Below, one piece after another: positions 1 through 9,104 of a stretch of DNA of 64,000 bases. Below the pieces are notes generated by a model. The model worked only from the letters and a program-made list of their open reading frames with translations. It searched no databases and was not told the origin of the DNA. Positions within the stretch are counted from its first letter, which is position 1. Every line of letters starts with the position of its first letter. The position numbers were made by a program, and so were the translations under genes. Source of the DNA: CAZBMJ01 sp964493205 (GTDB taxonomy: Bacteria > Myxococcota > UBA727 > JABDBI01); assembly GCA_964493205.1 (NCBI GenBank), contig CAZBMJ010000009.1, positions 1 to 64,000 of the forward strand. Direction: 5' to 3'.

Positions 1-20
1 TACTTATGGGTAATCATATG

Positions 21-86
21 ACCGTGACTAGTTCACGGTATCCAGAAAACTAATTTCTACCTTTGTAAAAGTTTAATTATCTGGAT
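21..86. repeat. Nested inverted repeats in intergenic DNA
   Basis: A perfect 7-bp hairpin (ACCGTGA at 21-27, TCACGGT at 33-39, 5-nt loop) is followed by ATCCAG at 40-45, whose complement CTGGAT lies at 81-86. The following GC-richer stretch (87-115) looks unlike the AT-rich surroundings. The layout suggests a dispersed palindromic element or the remains of one, but only this copy is clear in the window. No gene is seen in 1-207. Confidence 0.4.
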
Positions 87-207
87 GCCTCGCACAAGGC
101 GTGGCACGTAGAGAGGGGCTGAAAACATAATTCGAACATCTTGGCTTATTCAAAACTTGTATATCAGTTTTTTTTACGTCGAACTCACGTTATCTTAATA
201 TTACGAA

Positions 208-528
208 CTATTTTTTAGGAGGAAGAATATGTAATGCAGCTAGAGGTATTTCCTTATTAGTGAGGCCATAACTTTCTAAAGTTTTCCAGGTATCTTCTAA
301 TGTAAATAATGTGCCATTGTGGCCAACAATCAACCTAAGATTTTCACCTAGGGCAGGATACGCTTGCGCCAATCTTTCTTTGAGTTCACCCACTGTATCT
401 TTTTCATCTATCTCAACCTGATAAATTCGATTTTGCACTTGCCCATTTTTCACGTACTTAAACCTAGCGCTGTGGCTATTAATTGAGAATATTAATGTAT
501 ATATTGTTGCTAAAATAAAATTTTTCAT
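208..528 (-). CDS. Secreted ubiquitin-like (beta-grasp) protein
   Basis: Small protein of 106 residues from the preferred ATG at 528, which has an AAGG ribosome site 5 nt upstream; an in-frame ATG at 540 lacks one. Residues 1-21 form a Sec signal peptide ending S-H-S-A. Residues 22-102 follow the ubiquitin plan: a first strand (FKYVKNGQV), a second strand, the T-V-G-E-L-K-E-R-L helix (compare T-I-E-N-V-K-A-K-I in ubiquitin), then L-R-L-I-V-G-H-N-G and a closing A-A-L-H-I-L strand. It ends P-P-K-K, with no Gly-Gly tail, so ubiquitin-style conjugation through the C terminus is not expected as it stands. It could mimic or bind ubiquitin-system proteins; that is inference. A consensus promoter lies just upstream. 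Confidence 0.65.
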   Translation of the reverse strand: MKNFILATIYTLIFSINSHSARFKYVKNGQVQNRIYQVEIDEKDTVGELKERLAQAYPALGENLRLIVGHNGTLFTLEDTWKTLESYGLTNKEIPLAALHILPPKK

Positions 529-563
529 TATTACCTTCATTTATTGTTAATATTTTTCTGCAA

Positions 564-592
564 ATTATATACTTTTTATTTTTTAAAGTCAA
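564..592 (-). promoter_or_regulatory. Sigma-70 type promoter of the ubiquitin-like gene
   Basis: On the minus strand TTGACT (587-592) and a perfect TATAAT (564-569) are separated by exactly 17 bp, 36 bp upstream of the chosen ATG at 528. This is the cleanest consensus promoter noticed in the window. Confidence 0.75.
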
Positions 593-621
593 GTGGTTTT
601 AGATTAAATAGATCTTTTATA

Positions 622-1347
622 TTACCCCCTTTTTAAATGAGCATTTATAATAGAAATCGCTGCCAAAGAAGCTAGCTCTGAGCGCAAAACAAATGGCGAG
701 AATACGACACCTTTAAAATTATATTTATTGCATGTTTCAATATCGCTAGGTGCTAGCCCACCTTCGGGCCCAATAACTATGTATAGTTCGCTAAAATTTG
801 TATGCTTTGTAAGTTCTTCTGAAAGCAAATTATGCTCTTGCACTAAGCCATAAAATCCTAAATTTTGAGGGTTTATAGTTGCTAAAGTGCTAGCCAAATC
901 TTGTTCAAAAATTATTTTTGGTATAAAAAATCTTTCTGACTGCCGTGCAGCATCTTTTGCTAAATCCTTAAGCCTTTCTGATTTATTAAGGAGCTTTGGG
1001 AAATGAAAACTTTGGCTATAATGGCTTGAAAAAATGATTATTTTATCAACGCCAAACTCAGTGGCTCTTTTAATGGTTTCGGCGATCTTTGCTTCTTCTA
1101 GTGCTGCTTGTAATAAAATAATTTGAGGTTTATGTGGTTCTTTTATAACTAAATTAGTAGCTTCTAGCTTTTTGTTATTTAAAATGCCTTCTATTTGTCT
1201 GCCTTCGCCATCAAAAACAGCGATTGTTTCTTGAGCTTTGATACGCAAAATTTTATTGAATCTAAATAAAATTTGGTCAGGTAGCTCTAAATCTTTATTA
1301 TTTGTAAAAGAATCTATCCATTTAGTTTCTATGAAAGCTCTGTGCAT
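622..1347 (-). CDS. rsmE: 16S rRNA (uracil-1498-N3)-methyltransferase RsmE
   Basis: Methylates N3 of U1498 in 16S rRNA with S-adenosylmethionine. The 241-residue length fits the family. The SPOUT-fold knot signatures are present near the C terminus: V-I-G-P-E-G-G-L followed by a D-I-E helix, and L-R-S-E-L-A-S-L-A-A, equivalent to the usual LRxETA cofactor-binding segment. An N-terminal PUA-like region begins M-H-R-A-F. It is divergent from pyrG across a 66-bp gap that must hold both promoters. Housekeeping gene with no visible damage. Confidence 0.93.
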   Translation of the reverse strand: MHRAFIETKWIDSFTNNKDLELPDQILFRFNKILRIKAQETIAVFDGEGRQIEGILNNKKLEATNLVIKEPHKPQIILLQAALEEAKIAETIKRATEFGVDKIIIFSSHYSQSFHFPKLLNKSERLKDLAKDAARQSERFFIPKIIFEQDLASTLATINPQNLGFYGLVQEHNLLSEELTKHTNFSELYIVIGPEGGLAPSDIETCNKYNFKGVVFSPFVLRSELASLAAISIINAHLKRG

Positions 1348-1413
1348 AACGTTATTTACCTGTTATATGTCTATCTCGAATAACCTTTTAAATCTTTAGG
1401 TGAAAAAAATAGT

Positions 1414-3012
1414 ATGCCAAGTCATGAACCTAAAATAATTTTCGTAACCGGTGGTGTAATTAGTTCCTTGGGTAAAGGCATCGCTTCTGCATCTATTGCC
1501 GCTTTGTTGCAAGCTAGGGGCTTAGAAGTTTCTATTTTAAAACTAGATCCTTATTTAAATGTGGACCCTGGCACCATGAACCCATTTCAACATGGTGAAG
1601 TGTTTGTGACTAAAGATGGTGCAGAGACAGACTTAGATTTGGGGCATTATGAACGTTTTTTAGATAAAAGTTTATCCCGTAAAAATAGCAAAACAGCAGG
1701 CCAAATTTATCAAACAGTTTTGGATAAAGAACGCAATGGTGATTATCTCGGCCTAACGGTGCAGACTATTCCACACGTTACCGATGAAATTAAATTAACT
1801 ATTAAAGAAGCTGCCAAAGATCAAGATGTTTTAATCTGCGAAGTAGGCGGAACCATTGGTGATATTGAATCTTTGCCATTTATCGAAGCCATTAGGCAAT
1901 ACAGAGTTGAAGTTGGTTTTAGTAATACCCTGTTTTTGCATGTTAGCTATGTGCCCTTAATTAAAGCCGTAAGTGAACTTAAAACTAAACCTACCCAGCA
2001 TTCTGTTAAAGTTGCTCTAAGCCAGGGTATTCAGCCTGATATTTTGTTGCTGCGCGCAGAGACACCTGTGCCAAAAGAAATTAAAGAGAAAATAGCGTTA
2101 TTTTGTAATGTTCCAGCCTCTTCTATTATTAATTGCCCTGATGCTAGAACTATTTATGAAGTGCCATTATTGCTTCATGAAGAAGGTCTTGATGAAATTA
2201 TTGTTAAGCACTTAAATATTTGGGCCCGAAAACCAGATTTAACTTCTTGGCAAAATGTGGTTAAGCGTTTTACTAATCCGTTAAAATCGGTAAAAATAGC
2301 TATCGTAGGAAAATATGTAGAACTTACTGAAAGTTATAAAAGCATTAACGAGTCTCTTATTCACGCAGGAATTTTTCATCAAGTTAAAATAGATTTTAAC
2401 TATATAGATTCAGAAAATTTAACTTCAGATAATTTGGAAGAATTTTTAGCAAGTAGCAATGCTATTTTGGTGCCTGGAGGTTTTGGAGAACGTGGTATAC
2501 CAGGCAAAATTATGGCGATTAAATATGCCAGAGAAAATAAAATACCATTTTTTGGTATTTGTTTAGGCTTACAAATGGCTGTTGTAGAATACGCCAGAAA
2601 TGTTGCAGGCATAAGCAAAGCTTCTTCAGAAGAATTCAGTCCTAATGGCGAGTTTAATGTGATTCATAAAATAGAAACTCAAATTCATGTGACCAAAAAA
2701 GGCGGCACCATGCGTTTGGGGGATTATGATTGTCGCATTGAGCCAAATAGTTTAGCTGATAAAATTTATGGACAAAATAATATTAAAGAGCGTCATCGTC
2801 ATCGCTTTGAAGTTAATAACGACTTTTTGCCTAAGCTAAAAGCTGCAGGCTTAGTTATTAGTGGTATATGCCCTGAAGTTGATTTAGTGGAAATTATTGA
2901 GCTTAAAGAACATCCATTTTTTATTGCTACGCAGTTTCATCCAGAATTTGCTTCAAGACCCAATAACCCTCATCCAATCTTTCGTGATTTTATTAAGGCG
3001 GCTTTATGTTAA
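1414..3012 (+). CDS. pyrG: CTP synthase
   Basis: Makes CTP from UTP, ATP and glutamine in pyrimidine biosynthesis. The 532-residue protein has the N-terminal synthase domain with the K-I-I-F-V-T-G-G-V-I-S-S-L-G-K-G loop and the L-D-P-Y-L-N-V-D-P-G-T-M segment, then a class I glutamine amidotransferase domain with nucleophile Cys383 in G-I-C-L-G-L and the His509/Glu511 pair in F-H-P-E-F. An AGGTGA ribosome site precedes the ATG. It overlaps asd by 7 bp, so the two are probably translated from one message. Confidence 0.97.
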   Translation: MPSHEPKIIFVTGGVISSLGKGIASASIAALLQARGLEVSILKLDPYLNVDPGTMNPFQHGEVFVTKDGAETDLDLGHYERFLDKSLSRKNSKTAGQIYQTVLDKERNGDYLGLTVQTIPHVTDEIKLTIKEAAKDQDVLICEVGGTIGDIESLPFIEAIRQYRVEVGFSNTLFLHVSYVPLIKAVSELKTKPTQHSVKVALSQGIQPDILLLRAETPVPKEIKEKIALFCNVPASSIINCPDARTIYEVPLLLHEEGLDEIIVKHLNIWARKPDLTSWQNVVKRFTNPLKSVKIAIVGKYVELTESYKSINESLIHAGIFHQVKIDFNYIDSENLTSDNLEEFLASSNAILVPGGFGERGIPGKIMAIKYARENKIPFFGICLGLQMAVVEYARNVAGISKASSEEFSPNGEFNVIHKIETQIHVTKKGGTMRLGDYDCRIEPNSLADKIYGQNNIKERHRHRFEVNNDFLPKLKAAGLVISGICPEVDLVEIIELKEHPFFIATQFHPEFASRPNNPHPIFRDFIKAALC

Positions 3013-4010
3013 AAACATCATTAAAAGTAGCTATTGTAGGCGCTAGTGGGTTAGCTGGAAAAGAACTTATAAATATTTTAGAAGATTCAGACTTAAATAT
3101 TTCTGAGTTAAGCTTATTTTCGTCTATAAATTCTGCTGGTGAAAAAGTAGAATATAAAGACCAAACCTTAACTATACAAGAGCTTAAAAGCCCAAAAGAT
3201 ATAGATGCAGATTTGGTATTTTTAGCAACAGATTCAAAAGTATCACTGGATTTAGCCCCAAAACTTGTGGCTTTGGGTAAAACAGTAATAGATAAATCTA
3301 GTGCATTTAGAACTACAAACCCGCTTATTGTGCCAAGTGTTAATGGTGAGCTATTAAAAAATATTACAGGTGCCTGTATTATTGCCAGTCCAAACTGCGT
3401 TGCGGGTCCCTTATGCGAAGTGCTTAATCCCATTAAAAATAAATATGGCTTATTGCAAGTTATAGTTTCTAGCTATCAAGCTGTTTCTGGGGCTGGAAAA
3501 AATGCTATGGACGAGCTAGAAGAACAAGTAAGAGATTTATTTAATTTAAGAGAGCTTAAACAAAAAGCTTTTGATAAGCGTATAGCTTTTAATATTTTGC
3601 CTAATATCCCAAGTTTTGGCAGTCTAAATTCTTTTGGTCAAACAGACGAAGAAGAAAAAGTAATTTTTGAAACTAAAAAAATATTAAATGCTCCTGATTT
3701 GTTAATGCAAGCAACTTGCGTGCGAGTACCAGTATTTAACGGTCATTGTATGTCGGTGAGTATTGCTACTGCAGAACGTGTCACAGTAGAAGAAATTTCT
3801 AAGCTTTTAGCCAACTCGTTTGGTATTAGGATACAAGAGTATCCAACCCCTATTGAAGCATGTGGCCTTGATGAAATTTTAGTTGGTAGAATAAGACCTA
3901 ACACTGGTGTAGTTAATGGTATTTCTTTGTGGATAGCTGCCGATAATTTAAGAGTAGGGGCAGCACTAAATGCTGTAAGAATTGCCATGAAAATTTATGA
4001 GGAGAATTAA
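3006..4010 (+). CDS. asd: Aspartate-semialdehyde dehydrogenase
   Basis: Reduces aspartyl phosphate to aspartate semialdehyde, the branch point to lysine/diaminopimelate, threonine and methionine. The N-terminal nucleotide-binding loop is G-A-S-G-L-A-G-K-E-L, the active cysteine is Cys131 in A-S-P-N-C, and the substrate-binding histidine lies in F-N-G-H-C-M-S-V. Length (334) is normal. It overlaps pyrG by 7 bp and ends 5 bp before the next gene, placing it in the same transcription unit. In a reduced genome its most likely retained role is supplying diaminopimelate for peptidoglycan, but this is inference. Confidence 0.95.
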   Translation: MLKTSLKVAIVGASGLAGKELINILEDSDLNISELSLFSSINSAGEKVEYKDQTLTIQELKSPKDIDADLVFLATDSKVSLDLAPKLVALGKTVIDKSSAFRTTNPLIVPSVNGELLKNITGACIIASPNCVAGPLCEVLNPIKNKYGLLQVIVSSYQAVSGAGKNAMDELEEQVRDLFNLRELKQKAFDKRIAFNILPNIPSFGSLNSFGQTDEEEKVIFETKKILNAPDLLMQATCVRVPVFNGHCMSVSIATAERVTVEEISKLLANSFGIRIQEYPTPIEACGLDEILVGRIRPNTGVVNGISLWIAADNLRVGAALNAVRIAMKIYEEN

Positions 4011-4015
4011 CGTTA

Positions 4016-5734
4016 ATGGCTTTATCAAAAAAATATATTTTATGTTTATTATTATTTGCTATTTCTAATTTTTGTTTGGCAGTCAAATCAGATGAAGACG
4101 ATGATTCTAACTCTAACTCTAGCACTGTGCCCCAGGCAACATTAAAAATAAATTCTCAAATTGTTACTACAGTTGGCAAAAGTTCTTGTAACTCTACTGC
4201 ACCTGCCACTATTGATTTACCATCAAGCGTAACTGGCTTAAAATTTAGAGTTTTGAGAAAAAATCTTACTAAAGCTAATCAAAAGGCTGATGCTTCGTCT
4301 TGTGGTAAGATTAGCCAAAATCACTCCATAGCTGGTTTTACAAAAACTAACCCAACTATTGAACAAAAGAACCTGTTGGGTGAGACGGCGTGTGCATCTG
4401 AGGGGCAAGAAGGAAGCGTTGTTTTATGTATTTATCAAGGCGAAGATGAGGGAAAAGAGTTAGTAGCTTTTGTGCCTTATTCTTATAATACCACTAAAAT
4501 TACCCTAGATAAAATCTATAATAAAGCTGCTTATAATAATGAACTAAGGTTTAATATTAAGTATACCCCTGAGAAAACTACTATTTCTGGCATTCAAACT
4601 TGTTATGCGCAAAGGGCTACGGCTACTAGTATTGAGGGGCCCACTTGTCCTGCTGGCTTTAGCGTAAAAGACACACCCATTGAGGAGTCAAATAAAACTT
4701 TTGAAGTAGTAATAGATGGACTTCAAAATAGAACTGAATATATTTTTAAAGTGAGATTAGATATTAATGGGTCTGATTATAGTGATTGGAGAGGTCCATA
4801 TAGCGCTACGGTAATTCCAGCAGCTTTTCCTCTTGATGGTTATGATGGCGATGGTTCAAAACTTTCTTTTAATTGTCAGCAAACAAGTGCTGATTCTTTT
4901 TTATTATTACTACTTTTGGCGGCGATTGTGATAGCAAGAAAATTTTATAAAGCTCGTATGTTATTGGTTCTTGGTTTTATTATTGTAAATTTGTCTTATG
5001 TTAAAAATCTGCAAGCTGCAGAAGTAGGGCAAATGAATTTTGGTATTATTGGTTCTATGTACAGGCCAGATTTAGACAATGAGACCAAGTCTGATGGTAG
5101 TAAAATATTTCCTTTTTATAAATGTTTTTTTTGCAATAAAACTGGTGATGCTCAAGGTGCTATAAATCCTTTAATTGGTGCGGAGTTTGATTGGTATTTG
5201 TTAACCAATGGCGGTTCTTTATTATTAGGCCTTGGCACGGGTTATACCTATAAATCAGGTAGAGCCGTAGAACTTGATACTAATGATAAACCAGATTGTA
5301 ATAAACCCATTAAAAATGCTACTGTAAGTTTACATATGTATCAAGTAAGGCCTCAATTAACTTATCTTGCAGATTATTTTGTTGATTATTTTCCACTATT
5401 TCCATACGCAAAAGCTTCTTTGGTTGCTCATGGATTTAATTTTAGGACTAGGGGCGAACAAGCAAAGTCATCTGGTGGTATAAAACCTAATGGTTTTGTT
5501 TTTGGGTGGCAAGCAGCACTTGGTTTAATGTTAAGATTAGATTTTTTAGAACCATCAGCTATAGCAGACGCCAGAGCAGGTGGTCTTTTTGACCAAGTTT
5601 ATTTAAAGGCAGAGCTTGGTTATAGCGACATACGTAATTTTTCCAATAAAGGCTATAATTTTAGTGCTAAAGATATTATGGGGTCTAAACTTCCTTTGTT
5701 ATGGACTTTTGGATTAGTATTTAGAACGCTATGA
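4016..5734 (+). CDS. Secreted Fn3-like domain fused to outer-membrane barrel-like protein
   Basis: A 572-residue protein that reads as two joined proteins. Residues 1-22 are a signal peptide. An acidic/Ser-Asn linker and a fibronectin-III-like stretch follow (ending S-D-W-R-G-P-Y-S-A-T-V). Near residues 285-312 comes Cys, a run of Leu/Ile and then R-K-F-Y-K-A-R, which resembles C-terminal sorting tails of the MYXO-CTERM kind. At Met315 a second signal-peptide-like segment (M-L-L-V-L-G-F-I-I) ends A-A-E, leading to a glycine/aromatic-rich region like an outer-membrane barrel that ends F-R-T-L. GGAGAA precedes the ATG. It sits between asd and folC and shares a 4-bp ATGA overlap with folC. A read-through fusion of two ancestral genes is one explanation. 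Exact function unknown. Confidence 0.6.
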   Translation: MALSKKYILCLLLFAISNFCLAVKSDEDDDSNSNSSTVPQATLKINSQIVTTVGKSSCNSTAPATIDLPSSVTGLKFRVLRKNLTKANQKADASSCGKISQNHSIAGFTKTNPTIEQKNLLGETACASEGQEGSVVLCIYQGEDEGKELVAFVPYSYNTTKITLDKIYNKAAYNNELRFNIKYTPEKTTISGIQTCYAQRATATSIEGPTCPAGFSVKDTPIEESNKTFEVVIDGLQNRTEYIFKVRLDINGSDYSDWRGPYSATVIPAAFPLDGYDGDGSKLSFNCQQTSADSFLLLLLLAAIVIARKFYKARMLLVLGFIIVNLSYVKNLQAAEVGQMNFGIIGSMYRPDLDNETKSDGSKIFPFYKCFFCNKTGDAQGAINPLIGAEFDWYLLTNGGSLLLGLGTGYTYKSGRAVELDTNDKPDCNKPIKNATVSLHMYQVRPQLTYLADYFVDYFPLFPYAKASLVAHGFNFRTRGEQAKSSGGIKPNGFVFGWQAALGLMLRLDFLEPSAIADARAGGLFDQVYLKAELGYSDIRNFSNKGYNFSAKDIMGSKLPLLWTFGLVFRTL

Positions 5735-6963
5735 AGTTAAGTATCCAAAATCGTATTTTTGCTCTTGAGACTAACCCTAAGCTTGGCTTAGAAAATACCA
5801 CTAAGCTTTTGAGCTTATTAAAATTAGAAAAAAATAATATTCAGCAAAAAGTTATACAAATAGTTGGAACCAACGGCAAAGGCAGTACGTGTGCTTTTCT
5901 AGAATCTATTTTGATGCTCAATAATTTAAAAGTAGGAGTATTTAGCAGTCCTCATTTGACCAGTGCTCGCGAAAGAATTCGCATAAATCAAGTAAATATT
6001 AGCGAAGAAGATTTTAGCAAAATTGGCGAGCAAGTCTTAGAACAAATAGAATGTATGTCTGAAAAACCCAGTTTTTTTGAAGCATTATTAGCCATGGCTA
6101 TGCTTTATTTTAAAGATCAAACAGATATAATTATTTTGGAAGCAGGCATTGGTGGAAGGCTTGATGCCACTACTGCATGTGAAGCTGATATTTTGGGTGT
6201 TGCCAGCATTGGGCTTGATCACCTCAGTATTTTAGGCAATACTTTAGAAAAAATAGCGTTAGAAAAAATAGCAGCAGCAAGGTTTTTACAGCCAGTTATT
6301 ACTGTGGCTCAAAAAAAAGAAGTGCTAGATACCATAATCAAACAAAAAAAATTAGTAAGATTTGATCTTAGCTTAGCTAATATATGCGCATATTCATCTT
6401 CTTTGCCTGGTGAACATCAGTATATCAATGCTGGATTAGCCAAAAGCTTATCACATAGCTTGGGCTACAATGTTGAAGAAGAGTTAATAAAAAAAGCTAT
6501 GCTTAAGGCAAAATGGCCGGCTCGGTTTGAAATCTTTGATTATAAAAATCATACATTAATCATCGATGGAGCCCATAATGCTCATGCCATAGAAGTTATT
6601 AGCAAGCATATAAATACTGATAGAAATTTAGCCCATAAAAATTGGCAAATGGTTTTTGCATGTTTAAGTGGCCATGACCCTTATGAAATGGCTTTAATTT
6701 TTAAAAATAATCATCCAAATCTTAGAAAAATATTTTTGGCTAAAGTTCAAAATCCGCGGTCATTATTGTTTACTGATCTTAAACAGGCTTTTGTAAAAGC
6801 AGGTTTTGATGAGAATATTTTATATGAATTTATTGATCTTGATACTACTTTATTAAATAATAGTAATGAATTTACCTTGGTCTGTGGCTCACTTTATCTA
6901 GCTGGGGAAATACGTAAAAATATCGTGCCAATGGATTGTGATGAAAAATTAAGCACTTATTAA
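5731..6963 (+). CDS. folC: Folylpolyglutamate synthase/dihydrofolate synthase
   Basis: Mur-ligase family enzyme that adds glutamate to folates (and often to dihydropteroate). It has the P-loop V-G-T-N-G-K-G-S-T near residue 46, the F-S-S-P-H-L-T-S-A-R-E-R-I-R-I-N segment, and E-A-G-I-G-G-R-L-D-A-T, all hallmarks of FolC. The 410-residue length is usual. Its ATG overlaps the stop codon of the preceding gene (ATGA), indicating coupled translation in the pyrG-asd operon. Whether it also has dihydrofolate synthase activity cannot be read from sequence. Confidence 0.94.
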   Translation: MKLSIQNRIFALETNPKLGLENTTKLLSLLKLEKNNIQQKVIQIVGTNGKGSTCAFLESILMLNNLKVGVFSSPHLTSARERIRINQVNISEEDFSKIGEQVLEQIECMSEKPSFFEALLAMAMLYFKDQTDIIILEAGIGGRLDATTACEADILGVASIGLDHLSILGNTLEKIALEKIAAARFLQPVITVAQKKEVLDTIIKQKKLVRFDLSLANICAYSSSLPGEHQYINAGLAKSLSHSLGYNVEEELIKKAMLKAKWPARFEIFDYKNHTLIIDGAHNAHAIEVISKHINTDRNLAHKNWQMVFACLSGHDPYEMALIFKNNHPNLRKIFLAKVQNPRSLLFTDLKQAFVKAGFDENILYEFIDLDTTLLNNSNEFTLVCGSLYLAGEIRKNIVPMDCDEKLSTY

Positions 6964-6984
6964 ACACTATCTTAGAGATTATTT

Positions 6985-8019
6985 ATGCAAAAAAAAATAG
7001 ATTTATTTTCTGACACAGCTTCACTTCCAAGCAGTGAAATGAAAATGGCGATGATAGAAGCTCCACTTGGTGATGAACAAAGAAATTTAGATCCAACTAC
7101 AAAAAAACTTGAAGAGATCATGGCTAAAAAGCTTAATAAAAGTGCTGCCATGTTTTTTCCATCGGCCACTATGTGTAATCAAATAGCTGTTAAACTACAT
7201 ACTGAGCCAGGAGATGAAGTTATTGGCTATGATTCATGCCATATATTTCATTCTGAAGGGGGTGCCATGCCCTTTCACTCATTAGCTCAGAGTTATATGA
7301 TTAAAACTACTACAGGTTTTTTCAATGGTGAACAAGTAAAACAAGCTTTTAGACAACCGAGCCCATATTCACCAAGAAGCAGATTAGTTTTAGTGGAAAA
7401 TACTGTAAATTTGAGAGGCGGAGTCTGTTGGCCAAAGGATTTATTAACAGACGTGGTTAGTACTTCTAAAAATTTAGGGTTAAAAACCCATCTTGATGGT
7501 GCTAGAATATTTAATGCCAGTGTGGCTAGTAATAGCGATATTTCAGAATTGGCCTTAGGTTTTGACACTGTAACCGTTTGTTTTTCTAAGGCTTTATGTT
7601 GCCCAACGGGAGCTATTTTAGCTTTTGATAAAGAGCATTATGATAAAGTTCGTAAATATAAACAAATGTTTGGTGGAGCCATGCGGCAAAGCGGCATTTT
7701 GGCAGCAGCTGCTATTTATGCTTTAGAGCACATGATACCGCAAATATCACAAGATCATAAAAATACTAAACTTTTGGCCTCAGAACTCAGTAAAATTAAA
7801 AATATTAATTTAGATACACCTAACCCCCAGACTAATATACTGTTTTTTAGTATTGATGAAACAAAAATGCCTGCTCATACTTTTTTAGAAAAATGTTCAA
7901 GTAGTAACTTATATTTTTCTTGCTTTGAAAAAAACCGCTTTAGAGCTGTTTTATATGGCAATATTTTAGAAAATGATGTCTATGAAGCCATAGCTAGAAT
8001 AAAGGCTATTCTAGATTAA
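6985..8019 (+). CDS. ltaA: Low-specificity threonine aldolase-like PLP enzyme
   Basis: Fold-type I pyridoxal-phosphate enzyme that likely cleaves threonine/allo-threonine to glycine and acetaldehyde. Family signatures run in order: D-L-F-S-D-T-A at the N terminus, F-P-S-A-T-M-C-N-Q, H-S-E-G-G-A, V-E-N-T-V-N-L-R-G-G, H-L-D-G-A-R, and the Schiff-base Lys202 in C-F-S-K-A-L. The usual G-L-G-A-P-V-G after this lysine is A-L-C-C-P-T-G here. It lies 21 bp after folC and probably ends that operon; an 8-bp hairpin (7994-8014) sits at its 3' end without an adjacent T-run. Confidence 0.85.
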   Translation: MQKKIDLFSDTASLPSSEMKMAMIEAPLGDEQRNLDPTTKKLEEIMAKKLNKSAAMFFPSATMCNQIAVKLHTEPGDEVIGYDSCHIFHSEGGAMPFHSLAQSYMIKTTTGFFNGEQVKQAFRQPSPYSPRSRLVLVENTVNLRGGVCWPKDLLTDVVSTSKNLGLKTHLDGARIFNASVASNSDISELALGFDTVTVCFSKALCCPTGAILAFDKEHYDKVRKYKQMFGGAMRQSGILAAAAIYALEHMIPQISQDHKNTKLLASELSKIKNINLDTPNPQTNILFFSIDETKMPAHTFLEKCSSSNLYFSCFEKNRFRAVLYGNILENDVYEAIARIKAILD

Positions 8020-8132
8020 AATTATAAAAGTTTTGTTTTTTTTTGATTAAGATGAAAAGTATTCTTTTGCCATTGATTTTTTTGATTTACTGAGTTATTG
8101 CCTAAAATGCGTAAGTTTAATAGGAAAATATT

Positions 8133-8513
8133 ATGTTATCTCAAACAATTATACAAAACATAGAAAATGAATTTATTCGTACAGACTTTCCAGATTTTAG
8201 AGTAGGTGATACCGTTCGAGTATCCTTTCGTATATCTGAAGGCGACAAAGAGCGCGTACAAGCATTTGAAGGCGTTTTGATGGCTCATAGACGTGGTAGC
8301 AATCGTGCTTCAATACGTGTTAGAAAAATTAGTTTTGGCGAAGGTGTTGAAAGAATATTTCCTCTTTCATCCAAGCGTGTTGAAAAAGTAGAAATTTTGC
8401 AATCTGGCCGTGTAAGAAGAGCTAAGCTTTATTACTTGCGTGAACTACAAGGCAAAAAAGCTCGTATTAAAGAACGTAAAGATTATACAAGAACTAAAGT
8501 TGCTAAAGCGTAA
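8133..8513 (+). CDS. rplS: 50S ribosomal protein bL19
   Basis: Ribosomal protein of the large subunit near the 30S interface. The 126-residue sequence has the family core: F-R-V-G-D-T-V-R-V, E-G-D-K-E-R-V-Q-A-F-E-G-V, G-E-G-V-E-R-I-F-P-L and V-R-R-A-K-L-Y-Y-L-R-E. AGGA lies 8 nt before the ATG. It heads a close cluster with rnhB, yraN and rsmI, an order seen in many bacteria. Confidence 0.97.
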   Translation: MLSQTIIQNIENEFIRTDFPDFRVGDTVRVSFRISEGDKERVQAFEGVLMAHRRGSNRASIRVRKISFGEGVERIFPLSSKRVEKVEILQSGRVRRAKLYYLRELQGKKARIKERKDYTRTKVAKA

Positions 8514-8519
8514 TTTTTT

Positions 8520-9104
8520 ATGCTTATTGTAGGCGTAGATGAAGCTGGTAGAGGGCCGCTTGCTGGCCCCGTTGTTGCTGCAGCTGTTATTTTTAAACCT
8601 AATGATATTCCTTTAGGTCTTAATGATTCAAAAAAACTTTCTGAAAAAAAGCGCGAGGTTTTATACGATGAAATAATATCTCGCGCTGCCTATTTTTCTA
8701 TTACTGAAATTAGTTCTGTAGAAATAGATCGAATAAATATTTTACAAGCAAGCCTTTTGGCCATGAAAAAATCAGTTTTATCAATATATAAAAAAACTCC
8801 TATAGATATGATTTTAATAGATGGCAATCAAACTTTAGGCAAAGATCTTGTGCTAAGCCAAAAAGCGATTATTAAGGGTGATACTTTAATAAAAGAAATA
8901 ATGGCAGCGTCTATTTTAGCTAAAGTTCATAGAGATAGATTAATGAAAAAGTTTGAAGATGAATATCCTGGCTACGGGTTTGTTAAACATAAAGGGTACG
9001 GCACTAAGTTGCACCTAGAAGCTCTTAAGCGCTTAGGTCCTTGTGCTATCCATCGTTTAACTTTTCGTGGGGTAGTACAAAGTGAGCAGAGCGCTAGGCA
9101 GTAA
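8520..9104 (+). CDS. rnhB: Ribonuclease HII
   Basis: Endonuclease that removes RNA from RNA-DNA hybrids, including single ribonucleotides. The N terminus has the diagnostic V-D-E-A-G-R-G-P-L-A-G-P-V motif with the first metal-binding Asp/Glu pair; I-D-G-N-Q and the later acidic residues of the active site follow. It starts 6 bp after rplS with no clear ribosome site of its own, so it probably relies on coupling, and overlaps yraN by 23 bp. Confidence 0.95.
   Translation: MLIVGVDEAGRGPLAGPVVAAAVIFKPNDIPLGLNDSKKLSEKKREVLYDEIISRAAYFSITEISSVEIDRINILQASLLAMKKSVLSIYKKTPIDMILIDGNQTLGKDLVLSQKAIIKGDTLIKEIMAASILAKVHRDRLMKKFEDEYPGYGFVKHKGYGTKLHLEALKRLGPCAIHRLTFRGVVQSEQSARQ

Noticed and set aside
7994..8014. 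Perfect 8-bp hairpin at the end of ltaA
   Set aside because: The T-run begins more than 20 bp later and the hairpin lies in coding sequence, so I do not call a terminator with confidence.
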